Assembly: GCF_903652925.1 (NCBI RefSeq)
Contig: NZ_CAHLAR010000011.1
Span: 124,001 to 188,000, forward strand
Reading direction: 5' to 3'
Source of the DNA: Achromobacter anxifer
GTDB lineage: Bacteria > Pseudomonadota > Gammaproteobacteria > Burkholderiales > Burkholderiaceae_B
Length of the DNA: 64,000 bases
Each line of letters opens with the position of its first letter. The first letter of the stretch is position 1. Positions 46,735 to 57,349 of this stretch are shown here, in pieces. Below the pieces are notes generated by a model. That model saw only the letters and a program-made list of their open reading frames with translations. It was not told the DNA's origin and did not search any database. Position numbers and translations under genes: made by a program.

Positions 46735-47406
46735 ATGCGAGTTCTGGTAATCGAAGACGACACCACCCTGGGCCACGCGCTCCAGGAATTTCTGGCCGAC
46801 CAAGGCTATGCGGTCGACTGGCTGACCGATGGCGACCGGGTTCTGGGCGCCCTCGCGGGTCAGCCCTACGACCTGATGCTGCTCGACCTCAATCTTCCAG
46901 GTATGAGCGGGCTGGACGTGCTGCGTCAATTGCGCCAGGACGGCAACCAGGTCCCCGTGCTGATCCTCACCGCCCGCGATGGCATCGAGGATCGCGTCGC
47001 CGGCCTGGACGCCGGGGCCGACGATTACGTCACCAAACCTTTTGAACTGCCCGAGCTGGCGGCGCGCGTGCGCGCCTTCGGCCGGCGCCGCGCCGGCCAG
47101 GCCCAGCCCCTGATCGAGGTTGGTCCGCTGGTGTTCGATACCGTCGGCCGCGAAGTCCGCGCCAATGGCCAGCGGCTGTCGCTGTCGGTGCGCGAGCTCT
47201 CGGTGCTGGAAATGCTGATGGCCCGAGTCGGCCGCGTCGTGACCAAGCGCCAGATCGTGAACTCGCTTTCGGCCTGGGACGCCGATTTCAGCGAAAACGC
47301 CGTCGAAGTCTATGTGTACCGCCTGCGCAAGCGCCTGGAAGGCACGGGCGCCAGCATCCAGACGGTGCGTGGCTTTGGCTACATGCTGGATGTGGAAACG
47401 GCCTGA
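46735..47406 (+). CDS. OmpR-family response regulator (QseB/TctD-like)
   Basis: The 223-residue protein has a receiver domain with phospho-acceptor D51 (LMLLDLNLPGMSG), acidic residues E7/D8/D9, the conserved Lys in DDYVTKPFELPEL, and a C-terminal winged helix (FSENAVEVYVYRLRKRLEG). It is followed after 66 bases by a sensor kinase gene that in turn overlaps kup, which suggests that the pair controls potassium or osmotic responses. Confidence 0.9.
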   Translation: MRVLVIEDDTTLGHALQEFLADQGYAVDWLTDGDRVLGALAGQPYDLMLLDLNLPGMSGLDVLRQLRQDGNQVPVLILTARDGIEDRVAGLDAGADDYVTKPFELPELAARVRAFGRRRAGQAQPLIEVGPLVFDTVGREVRANGQRLSLSVRELSVLEMLMARVGRVVTKRQIVNSLSAWDADFSENAVEVYVYRLRKRLEGTGASIQTVRGFGYMLDVETA

Positions 47407-47472
47407 CGGGCCCGCCGCGGCCGGTTTGCGCTGGCCGAGCGCATCCAAACGCCTAGGCGAGGGCATTGCGTC

Positions 47473-48588
47473 ATGATGCAGGAACGCACTCCTACCGCTT
47501 CCCCGGTTTCACGCCCCTTACTCCCCTCCCGTTCGCTCGCGCGGCATCTGGTGATCCGCCTGATGCCGCCGATCCTGCTGCTGGTCCTGCTGGACCTGGC
47601 GGCCACCTGGGTCATCACGCACAAGATCGACATGTCGCTCTGGATGCTGGAAGATTTCTTCTGGCTGATGGTGGTGGGGCAGGTCGCGCTGATCGCGCTG
47701 TTCACCTGGGTGGTGGTGCAGGGCGTGCGCTCCGGGCTGCGTTCGGTCAATCATCTGTCCGAAGAGATCAGGCAGCGCTCCATCGATGACATGCAGCCGC
47801 TGGAAGTGGCCGGCGTCCCGATCGAAATCGAGCCCCTGGTCACCCACACCAATGATCTGCTGCTGCGCCTGGACGCCTCGCTGGCGGCGCAGCGCCGCTT
47901 CATCGGCCATGCCGCGCACCAGCTGCGCACGCCGCTTTCCGGCCTGCGTCTGGAATCCGAGCTGATGCTGGCGCGCCCCTTGCCGGACGACGTGCGGGCG
48001 CGCGCGGAACGGATCAAGGCGGTCAGCGACCGCATGATCCGCCTGGGGCAGCAATTGCTGGTCCTGGCGCGCGCCGACCCCAATGCGCGCCCGCAAGACA
48101 GTTTCGTGCGCGTCGACCTGTGCGAATGGGTGCGGGCGAATGGCGCTGAATGGTTTCCGCGGGTGCGCGAGGCGCGCTATGAACTGGACCTGGTCGCGCC
48201 CGACGCGCCCATCTGGATCGACGCCGATCCGCTGTTGCTGGCGGAACTGCTGGGCAACCTCATCGACAACGCGTTGCGCTACGGCAATGAGACCGGCCGT
48301 ATTACGCTGATCGTCGGCGCCAATCCGCCGTCGCTGACGGTGGAAGACGATGGGCCGGGTATTTCCCCCGACGAGCGCGAACGCGTGTTCGAAGCCTTCT
48401 ACCGGTCACCGACGGCCACTGCCGGCGGTTCCGGCCTGGGACTGGCCATCGTGCGCGAGATCGCGCATGCGCACGGCGCCTGGTGGAAGCTCACCAGCCG
48501 CCCGGACTTTGCAGGAACACGGCTGTCCGTCGTGTTTCCCGGCCCCCGCAAGGGAGCCCAACTCACTCGTCAAGAACCTACATCATGA
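47473..48588 (+). CDS. Sensor histidine kinase with minimal periplasmic loop (TctE/QseC-like)
   Basis: The 371-residue kinase has two helices (LVIRLMPPILLLVLLDLAA and FWLMVVGQVALIALFTWVV) separated by only about 15-20 residues. A HAMP-like stretch, the H-box with H149 (GHAAHQLRTPLSGL), the N-box LGNLIDNALRYGN and G-boxes VEDDGPGI and GGSGLGLAIV follow. Related TctE/QseC proteins have a periplasmic sensor domain of 100 or more residues, which is missing here. The last four bases overlap the start of kup (ATGA). Confidence 0.88.
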   Translation: MMQERTPTASPVSRPLLPSRSLARHLVIRLMPPILLLVLLDLAATWVITHKIDMSLWMLEDFFWLMVVGQVALIALFTWVVVQGVRSGLRSVNHLSEEIRQRSIDDMQPLEVAGVPIEIEPLVTHTNDLLLRLDASLAAQRRFIGHAAHQLRTPLSGLRLESELMLARPLPDDVRARAERIKAVSDRMIRLGQQLLVLARADPNARPQDSFVRVDLCEWVRANGAEWFPRVREARYELDLVAPDAPIWIDADPLLLAELLGNLIDNALRYGNETGRITLIVGANPPSLTVEDDGPGISPDERERVFEAFYRSPTATAGGSGLGLAIVREIAHAHGAWWKLTSRPDFAGTRLSVVFPGPRKGAQLTRQEPTS

Positions 48589-50513
48589 GCCAGGGCTCGG
48601 TCAGCGTTCCTTCCTCGTCCAACGGGCAAGCACTGGGCGGACATGCGCCGTCGTCGCGGGCGGCCCTCATCCTGGGGGCGCTAGGCGTGGTGTACGGCGA
48701 TATCGGCACCAGTCCCCTGTACACGTTGCGGGCCTGTCTGACGGGCCTGAGCGTGCACACCGACCTTGAGCCGGCCCACCTGCTGGGCGTGCTGTCCATC
48801 CTGTTCTGGATGCTGATGGTGGTGGTGTCGTTCAAATACGTGATGCTGGTGCTGCGCGCGGACAACCGCGGCGAGGGCGGCACGCTGGCCCTGCTGGAAC
48901 TGGCGGTGCGGGCGCGCGAGGGCAAGCTGCGCTGGGTACTTATTGTGCTGGGCATCTTCGGCGCGGCGCTGTTCTACGGCGATAGCATGATCACGCCGGC
49001 GATTTCGGTGCTGTCGGCGCTGGAGGGCATAAGCATCGTGTCGCACCAACTGGACGCCTGGGTCGTGCCGTTGTCGCTGGTGGTACTGGTCGCCCTGTTC
49101 GCGATCCAGTCGCATGGCACGGGCGCCATGGGCAAGCTGTTCGGGCCGGTCATGCTGCTGTGGTTCGGCACGCTGGCCGCGCTGGGCGGCTGGCAGGTCT
49201 GGCAGACGCCGGAAGTGCTGCGTGCGCTGAACCCGATGTGGGGCCTGCGCTTCATTGTCGAGTTTCCCTGGATCAGCTTCGTGCTGCTGGGGGCAGTGGT
49301 GCTGGCCCTGACCGGCGCCGAGGCGCTGTATGCGGACATGGGCCATTTCGGCCGTCCGGCGATCCGCCGCGCCTGGTTCAGCATGGTGCTGCCGGCCTTG
49401 ACGCTGTGCTATTTCGGTCAGGGCGCGCTGTTGCTGCGCGATCCGACGGCCATACGCAATCCCTTTTTCATGATGGCGCCTGAGTGGGGGCTGGCTCCGC
49501 TGGTGGCGCTGGCCACGGTCGCGACGATCGTGGCTTCGCAGGCGGTGATTTCGGGCGCCTATTCGGTCACGCGCCAGGCGGTGCAACTGGGCTTCTGGCC
49601 GCGCATGCAGATCCTGCATACCTCGGCCATCGAGAAGGGGCAGATCTATCTGCCGCAGGTCAACGCGCTGCTGCTGTGCGCGGTGCTGATCCTGGTGCTG
49701 ATGTTCCGCAATTCGGACAACCTGGCCGCGGCCTATGGCTTTGCGGTGACCGGGACGATGCTGACGACCTCGGTGCTCGCGTTCGCGGTGTTGCCTCGCG
49801 GTTCGACGGGCCTCAAGCGCCTGGTGTGGTTCGTGGTGCTGGGCTTGCTGCTGCTGTTCGACGTGCTGCTCTTCTCCGCCAACGTGTTCAAGATCCACGA
49901 AGGCGGCTGGTTGCCGCTCCTGGTGGCCATCGTGGTGTTCACGCTGATGATGACGTGGCGCCGGGGCCGCCGGTTGCTGTCAGAAATGCAGCAGCGGGAC
50001 CGCCAGCCGCTCAAGGAGTTCATGGCGCAGCTCGAGGAGTATCCGCCGTCGCGGGTGCCGGGCACGGCCATCTTCATGACGATGAATTCCGGCAACGTGC
50101 CGCCGGCGCTGCTGCATAACCTGAAGCACAACAAGGTGCTGCACGATCATGTGCTGTTCCTGACGATTCTGGTGGCGGACGTGCCCTATGTTTCGCCGGA
50201 AGAGCGTTTCTCCGTGCATAAGCTGTCGGCGTCCAGCTGGCAGGCCACGATCAACTACGGCTTCAAGGAAGATCCGGACGTGCCGGAGGCGTTGCGGCTG
50301 GTTGCCGAGGCTTATCCGGAGATCGATCTGGAGCCGATGCGGACTTCCTACTTCCTGTCGCGGCAGACGGTGGTGGCGGCGAAGAAGCCGGCCTTGTGGC
50401 GGTGGCGGCGGGCGGTGTTTTCCTTCATGGCCAGGAACTCGACTCGGAGTACTAAGTTTTTCAAGATTCCGGCTAATCGGGTGGTGGAGATGGGGATGCA
50501 GGTGGAGCTTTAG
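48585..50513 (+). CDS. kup: Low-affinity potassium transporter Kup
   Basis: Kup takes up potassium with protons, especially at low pH. The 642-residue protein has about twelve helices and a C-terminal cytosolic domain, with family motifs LGVVYGDIGTSPLYTLRA and NRGEGGTLALLELA near the N-terminus and YADMGHFGRPAIRRAW in the middle. Length matches the family (about 620-640). The ATG overlaps the kinase stop, so translation is coupled to the two-component system. This is not the usual kdp arrangement. Confidence 0.95.
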   Translation: MSQGSVSVPSSSNGQALGGHAPSSRAALILGALGVVYGDIGTSPLYTLRACLTGLSVHTDLEPAHLLGVLSILFWMLMVVVSFKYVMLVLRADNRGEGGTLALLELAVRAREGKLRWVLIVLGIFGAALFYGDSMITPAISVLSALEGISIVSHQLDAWVVPLSLVVLVALFAIQSHGTGAMGKLFGPVMLLWFGTLAALGGWQVWQTPEVLRALNPMWGLRFIVEFPWISFVLLGAVVLALTGAEALYADMGHFGRPAIRRAWFSMVLPALTLCYFGQGALLLRDPTAIRNPFFMMAPEWGLAPLVALATVATIVASQAVISGAYSVTRQAVQLGFWPRMQILHTSAIEKGQIYLPQVNALLLCAVLILVLMFRNSDNLAAAYGFAVTGTMLTTSVLAFAVLPRGSTGLKRLVWFVVLGLLLLFDVLLFSANVFKIHEGGWLPLLVAIVVFTLMMTWRRGRRLLSEMQQRDRQPLKEFMAQLEEYPPSRVPGTAIFMTMNSGNVPPALLHNLKHNKVLHDHVLFLTILVADVPYVSPEERFSVHKLSASSWQATINYGFKEDPDVPEALRLVAEAYPEIDLEPMRTSYFLSRQTVVAAKKPALWRWRRAVFSFMARNSTRSTKFFKIPANRVVEMGMQVEL

Positions 50514-50562
50514 CCTGCTGCTCTTGCGTGTTTTTGAGTGGCTGTTTTTGAGTTCTTTTGAC

Positions 50563-50726
50563 GCCAGCGGCGCCGTGGGCCTGGGGCGAGCGGGTCAACG
50601 ATTGCGGCCCGGAGCCTTCGCTCCGGGCTTCCCCTTCGTCATCTTCGTCAAGGCCTTCGGCCTCTCCTTCAGATTCCCTCGGGCTTATCGACTCCCCGCT
50701 CGCCCCAGGCCCACGGCGCCGCTGGC
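50563..50726. mobile_element. 164-base element with 32-base terminal inverted repeats (MITE-like)
   Basis: The left arm 50563-50594 and right arm 50695-50726 are perfect inverted copies of 32 bases, beginning GCCAGCGGCGCCGTGGGCCT. The interior contains two smaller hairpins, GCCCGGAGC/GCTCCGGGC (50607-50628) and AGGCC/GGCCT (50651-50663). There is no coding capacity. The element lies in the 432-base space between kup and argG, which otherwise holds only the argG terminator and a GC-rich stretch. Mobility is inferred; no target duplication is evident. Confidence 0.6.
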
Positions 50727-50893
50727 TCCGTTTGCTGAATTTTCACGGGTGCTGGGCAGGGCGGTGTGCTTGGCGTTCTTGCCACTGGTTTCGGTGTGGC
50801 GAAGGATCTTGCGGGGCCCGCCCCCGGCCGGCCGCGCGGGCGGCCTTTGGGGGCTTACACGGTGTCTTGCGGTTGGTGTGGGCGCAGCTCCAA

Positions 50894-50924
50894 ACAAAAA
50901 GCCCTTCGGCATGCCGAAGGGCTT
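50894..50924 (-). terminator. Terminator of argG
   Basis: The stem AAAGCCCTTCGGC / GCCGAAGGGCTTT with a two-base centre forms a near-complete palindrome. On the minus strand it is followed by T5 and a T-rich tract (seen as CAAACAAAAA). It lies 22 bases past the argG stop. Confidence 0.88.
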
Positions 50925-50945
50925 TCTGGTTTTGGGCTTGAAGAA

Positions 50946-53312
<2,367 letters not shown>

Positions 53313-53393
53313 CTATATCTGAAATCAAAGATATAGCATTGTTTGGCGGCGGGCAATCCGGGACGATGGCGTTTTCACCGCAGGAACCCGCCC

Positions 53394-54260
53394 GTGCCCG
53401 ATTGCCGTCCCCCGCTTGCGTCGCCGTCCCGTCCCCGCCATGCCTTGCCGCCGGGCACATGCGATGCGCATTGCCACGTGTTCGGGCCGGCGGACGTGTT
53501 TCCGTATGCCGAGGGCCGCTCGTACACGCCGCCGGACGCGCCCTACGAGGCCATGGCCGCGTTGCACCAGCGCCTGGGCGTGGGGCGGGCGGTGGTGGTG
53601 CAGGCCAATTGCCATGGCTCGGATCACCGCGCCTTGCTGGACGCGCTGGCCCGCAGCGGCGGGCGCTATCGCGGCGTGGCGCTGCTGGGCGCGGATGCCA
53701 CCGAGAGCGGCGTCCGGCAGCTGCACGAGGGCGGCGTGCGCGCGGCCCGTTTCAATTTTGTGCCGCATCTGGGCGGGGCCCCCGATCCGGCGGTCTTCGA
53801 CCATGTGGTGGCGCTGATCGCGCCGCTGGGCTGGCATCTGTGCCTGCACCTGGACGGCGCGATGTTGCCTGAACTGCTGCCGCGCCTGGCCGCGCTGCCG
53901 CTGCCCTTCGTTGTCGATCACATGGGCCGGCTGAAGGCGGCCGACGGGCTGGCGTCGCCGGCGATGAGGGCCTTGCTGGGTCTGGCGGCGGTGCCGCAGG
54001 CCTGGGTCAAGGTGTCGGGCATCGACCGCATCGCGTCCGGCAAGCGGCCGTTCGCGGAGGGCGTGCCCTTCGTGCGCGCCCTGGCGGAGGCCTTGCCCGA
54101 CCGTTGTTTGTGGGGCACCGATTGGCCGCATCCCAATGTCGCGGGCGACATGCCGGACGACGGCGAGCTGGTCGACATGTTTTTCGACGCCTGTCCCGAC
54201 GCGGCGTTGCGCCAGCGCATTCTGGTGGACAACCCGGTGCGGCTGTACGGATTCGAGTAG
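53394..54260 (+). CDS. Amidohydrolase family 2 protein (PDC hydrolase/LigI-like)
   Basis: The family includes 2-pyrone-4,6-dicarboxylate hydrolase and other lactone or decarboxylase TIM-barrel enzymes. The 288-residue product has the N-terminal DAHCHVFGPADVFPY with the metal or catalytic histidines, central FVVDHMGRL, and C-terminal WGTDWPHPNV with the conserved Asp. The start is taken as GTG 53394, with AGGA eight bases upstream; no ATG lies before the conserved region. It is the first gene of the LysR-linked cassette. Confidence 0.83.
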   Translation: MPDCRPPLASPSRPRHALPPGTCDAHCHVFGPADVFPYAEGRSYTPPDAPYEAMAALHQRLGVGRAVVVQANCHGSDHRALLDALARSGGRYRGVALLGADATESGVRQLHEGGVRAARFNFVPHLGGAPDPAVFDHVVALIAPLGWHLCLHLDGAMLPELLPRLAALPLPFVVDHMGRLKAADGLASPAMRALLGLAAVPQAWVKVSGIDRIASGKRPFAEGVPFVRALAEALPDRCLWGTDWPHPNVAGDMPDDGELVDMFFDACPDAALRQRILVDNPVRLYGFE

Positions 54261-54330
54261 GCGCAGCAAGCGCGTCCGCCATCCGGCGGCACGCGACCGA
54301 TAAGAAAATTCCATTCAATCAGGAGACATC

Positions 54331-55284
54331 ATGTTCAAGAAAATACTGTCCGCCGGCTTGCTGAGCTTGGCCGCGCTGGGCGCGGCCCGCGCCGAGGGGC
54401 CGGTGCGCCTCATCATCGCCTTCCCGCCGGGCGGCCCGGTGGACCTGGTGGGCCGGGTGCTGGCCGAGCAACTGGGCAAGGAGCTCAAGCAGCAGGTCAT
54501 CGTGGAAAATAAGGCCGGGGCCAACGGCAATATCGCGGCGGCCTATGTGGCCAAGGCGCCGGCTGACGGTTCCGTGCTGTTCCTGACCAGCGTGGGCGCG
54601 GTGTCCATCAGCCCGGCGCTGTACAAGGACCTGCCTTATGACCCCGTGCGCGACTTCGCGCCGGTGTCCAGGGTGGTGAACAACGCCACGGTGTTCGTGG
54701 TGAACCCGTCCAATCCGGCGGTCGACGCGGCCGATTTCGTCAAGAAATCGCAAGCCGCCTCGCAGTCGGTGGCGATCGGCTCGTCGGGCATCGGCAGCAT
54801 TCCGCACCTGACCCTGGAGATGTTCGCCGACTCCAGCAAGGCGAACGTGATGCACGTGCCCTACAAGGGCGCGGCCCCGGTCATCAATGACGTGATGGGT
54901 AATCAGGTGTCGGGCTTCTTCGGCGATGTGCCCGGCCTGATCAGCCACATCCAGGGCGGCAAGCTGAAGGCCCTGGGCATTGCCGCGCCGACGCGCCATC
55001 CGCTGCTGCCCGAGGTCAAGACCCTGGCCGAGCAGGGGATCGCCGGGGTGGAATCCAACAACTGGTACGGCATCGTGGCGCCGGCCGCCACGCCGCCCGC
55101 CACCATCGACAAGCTCAACCAGGCCGTGCGCGCCGCGCTGGGCACGGATAGCGTGCGTACGCGCCTGGAGAAATTCGGCGCCCAGGCCGCGCCCAGCAGC
55201 CCGCAGGAACTGGCGGCGCTGATCGCCGCCGACCGCGAGAAGTGGACCGCGCTGATCCAGCGCAAGAACATTCGTCCGGAGTGA
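54331..55284 (+). CDS. Bug-type (TctC family) periplasmic receptor
   Basis: The 317-residue protein has a signal peptide (MFKKILSAGLLSLAALGAARA) then GPVRLIIAFPPGGPVD, the hallmark of Bug receptors, and IVENKAGANGNIAAAYVA (the conserved second motif). It has the length of the family. AGGAGA lies seven bases before the ATG. It sits between the amidohydrolase and CMD genes, so it probably captures the cassette's substrate. Confidence 0.9.
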   Translation: MFKKILSAGLLSLAALGAARAEGPVRLIIAFPPGGPVDLVGRVLAEQLGKELKQQVIVENKAGANGNIAAAYVAKAPADGSVLFLTSVGAVSISPALYKDLPYDPVRDFAPVSRVVNNATVFVVNPSNPAVDAADFVKKSQAASQSVAIGSSGIGSIPHLTLEMFADSSKANVMHVPYKGAAPVINDVMGNQVSGFFGDVPGLISHIQGGKLKALGIAAPTRHPLLPEVKTLAEQGIAGVESNNWYGIVAPAATPPATIDKLNQAVRAALGTDSVRTRLEKFGAQAAPSSPQELAALIAADREKWTALIQRKNIRPE

Positions 55285-55286
55285 CC

Positions 55287-55817
55287 ATGAACGCATGCAG
55301 AGTCGGGCTCGTGACGCCGGGCACCCGCCCGGAACTGGGGCAAGTGGAAGCGCGGATTTCGGCCGCTCGTGGGCGCATCTCGCCGCTATACCAGGTGCTG
55401 CTGAACAGCCCGGCGGTGGTCGACGGCTGGGAGGCCATGCTGACGGCGATCCGCAGGAATACCGGCTTGCCGCCGCGCCTGCGCGAGCTGATCATCCTGC
55501 GCGTGGCGACGCTGAACAATGCGCCCTACGAGTTCGAGGCGCACGTGCCGCACGCGCTGGCCGCGGGCATGCCCCAGGCGCTGGTCGAGGCATTGCGCAG
55601 CGGGCCGGCAGTGCCGGAGCTGCAAGGCCTGGAGCCGGGCGAGGCCGAGGTGCTGGCGCTGACGGACGCCATGACGCGCGACATCGAGGTGCCGGACGCC
55701 GTGTTCGCGCCGCTGCGCGAGCGCTACGACGATACGCAGCTGGTGGAGCTGGCCGCGACCGTTGGCGCGTACAACATGGTGTCGCGCTTCCTGGTGGCTT
55801 TGCGCATCGGACATTGA
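55287..55817 (+). CDS. Carboxymuconolactone decarboxylase (CMD) family protein
   Basis: The 176-residue protein has the AhpD-like/CMD fold signature RLRELIILRVATLNNAPYEFEAH near residues 68-90 in two parts, with VGAYNMVSRFLVAL near the C-terminus. It has no CxxC redox pair, so it is not a peroxidase reductase of AhpD type. Similar single-domain proteins occur in aromatic acid and lactone degradation. ATG 55287 is two bases after the preceding stop, so expression is coupled with the receptor. Confidence 0.85.
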   Translation: MNACRVGLVTPGTRPELGQVEARISAARGRISPLYQVLLNSPAVVDGWEAMLTAIRRNTGLPPRLRELIILRVATLNNAPYEFEAHVPHALAAGMPQALVEALRSGPAVPELQGLEPGEAEVLALTDAMTRDIEVPDAVFAPLRERYDDTQLVELAATVGAYNMVSRFLVALRIGH

Positions 55818-55830
55818 AAAGGAGACTGGA

Positions 55831-56394
55831 GTGCACGAAACCGTATTGCTGGTATCACTGGGCGAACGCTTCGACGAGCCGCGCGCCCGCGATCTTGCCC
55901 GCACACTGACGCAAGAGCTGGAGGGCTTGCGCGTCAACGCGTACGCCGCCGTGGAGGAAGACGAAACCTACGTCTATCTGCGCGGACCCGCCGGCGCCTT
56001 GCCGGAGGTCCAGGCGCGCCTGGCCGAGAGTTTTCCGGGCGCCCGCAGCCGCGTGCTGCACCAGACGCTGGACCTGGCCGGCGCCTCGGCGGGCCAGGAT
56101 GCGCCGTGGCACTACATCGTCGAAACCGATGTGCTGCCCGAAGCGGAAGCCGACCTGAACGCCTGGTACGACCAGGAGCATCTGCCGGGCCTGGCGTCGG
56201 TACCGGGCACCGTGCGCGCCATGCGCTATGAGTGCCGCGATGAATCGCCGCGCTACCTGGCCTGCTACGACCTGCAGACGCGCGAAACCTTCGGCAGCCC
56301 GCCCTGGCTGGCCGTGCGCGCCAGCGACTGGAGCAGCCGCGTGCGTCCGTCATTCCGCAACACGCGCCGCACGATGTTCAGGAAGATCCTGTAG
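55831..56394 (+). CDS. Two-part dimeric alpha-beta-barrel protein, EthD-like
   Basis: I do not recognise a characterised enzyme. The 187-residue product appears to hold two ferredoxin-like units: residues 1-75 (ETVLLVSLGERFDEPR onward) and 85-175, where HYIVETDVLPEAEADLNAWYD with EHLPGLASVPGTVRAMRYE resembles EthD/muconolactone-isomerase-like barrels. The start is GTG 55831 with a strong AAAAGGAGA upstream. It lies inside the LysR-linked cassette, which fits a degradation role. Confidence 0.7.
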   Translation: MHETVLLVSLGERFDEPRARDLARTLTQELEGLRVNAYAAVEEDETYVYLRGPAGALPEVQARLAESFPGARSRVLHQTLDLAGASAGQDAPWHYIVETDVLPEAEADLNAWYDQEHLPGLASVPGTVRAMRYECRDESPRYLACYDLQTRETFGSPPWLAVRASDWSSRVRPSFRNTRRTMFRKIL

Positions 56395-56421
56395 CGTCCG
56401 CGAGGACAGGGGAGAGCAGGC

Positions 56422-57273
56422 ATGGAGATGAAAAAAATTCTGGCCGGGCTGGCCTGGGCTTGCGCGCTGGCGGCCCCGTTTGCCGCCAGCGCGCAAGCGC
56501 CCGGGCGCGTCAACGTGCTGGTCGGCAATGGCGCCAGCATCGAGGTGCTGGAACAGGGCGAGGGCCCGGCGCTGGTATTGCTGCCTTCGCGCGGGCGCGG
56601 CGCGGCGGATTTCGACGAGCTGGCCGCAAGCCTGGCGCAGGCCGGCTACCGCGTGTTGCGTCCGCAGCCTCGCGGCATTGGAGGCAGCACGGGGCCCATG
56701 GCGGGAATTACGCTGCACGATCTGGCCGAGGACCAGGCTGCCGTCATCCGCAACGTGGCGCGCCAGCCCGTGGTGATGGTGGGGCATGCCTTCGGCAACT
56801 GGGTGGCGCGCAGTACCGGCGTGGACCATCCCGAGCTGGTGCGCGGCGTGGTCATCGTGGCGGCCGCGGCCAAGCAGTATCCCAAGGGCCTGAGCGAGCA
56901 TGTGGACCGCAGCGCCGACCTGTCGCTGCCCGACGCCGAACGCTTGAAGTCCATCCAGTACGCGTTCTTCGCGCCGGGCAAGGACGCCAGCGTGTGGCTC
57001 AACGGCTGGTACCCGGAGGTCAGCGAAAGCCAGCGCCTGGCGGGCAAGGCCACGCGCCAGTCCGATTGGTGGTCGGGCGGCGCCAAGCCCATGCTGGATC
57101 TGCAGGCCGGGCTGGACCTGTTCAAGCCGCCCGCCACCCGCAACGAGATCCGGGACGAATTCGGCGACCGGGTCTCGGTCGTCGTCATCGAGGGTGCGGG
57201 GCATGCCTTGGTGCCGGAGAAGCCGCAGGAAGTGGCCGACGCCATCGTCGCCTGGGAACGCGGGCTGCGCTGA
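56422..57273 (+). CDS. Secreted alpha/beta hydrolase with Ala at the nucleophile position
   Basis: The 283-residue protein has a signal peptide (about residues 1-26, ending ASAQA) and an alpha/beta-hydrolase fold. The oxyanion region is LVLLPSRGRG and a late catalytic His is in IEGAGHALVPEKP. The nucleophile elbow, normally GHSxG, reads VVMVGHAFGNWVAR with Ala123 in place of Ser. It may act by another mechanism or be non-catalytic. It is the last gene of the cassette and a bidirectional terminator follows. Confidence 0.8.
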   Translation: MEMKKILAGLAWACALAAPFAASAQAPGRVNVLVGNGASIEVLEQGEGPALVLLPSRGRGAADFDELAASLAQAGYRVLRPQPRGIGGSTGPMAGITLHDLAEDQAAVIRNVARQPVVMVGHAFGNWVARSTGVDHPELVRGVVIVAAAAKQYPKGLSEHVDRSADLSLPDAERLKSIQYAFFAPGKDASVWLNGWYPEVSESQRLAGKATRQSDWWSGGAKPMLDLQAGLDLFKPPATRNEIRDEFGDRVSVVVIEGAGHALVPEKPQEVADAIVAWERGLR

Positions 57274-57298
57274 ATTTCATCCAGGCGGCGGAAACGAG

Positions 57299-57333
57299 AA
57301 GGGCCAGGACATCGGTAGATGTCCTGGCCCTTT
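57299..57333. terminator. Bidirectional terminator between the cassette and argF
   Basis: A fifteen-base stem AAGGGCCAGGACATC / GATGTCCTGGCCCTT closes a GGTA loop. It sits 25 bases past the hydrolase stop and 16 bases past the argF stop, so it can end both converging transcripts. Confidence 0.85.
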
Positions 57334-57349
57334 GCCATGCCGGCGGGGC

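Noticed and set aside
50700-50880. A possible gene or repeat-poor stretch between the inverted-repeat element and the argG terminator
   Set aside because: Frames here encode Arg/Gly/Pro-rich sequence with no start signal; only a GC-rich CCCCCGGCCGGCC-type stretch is visible.
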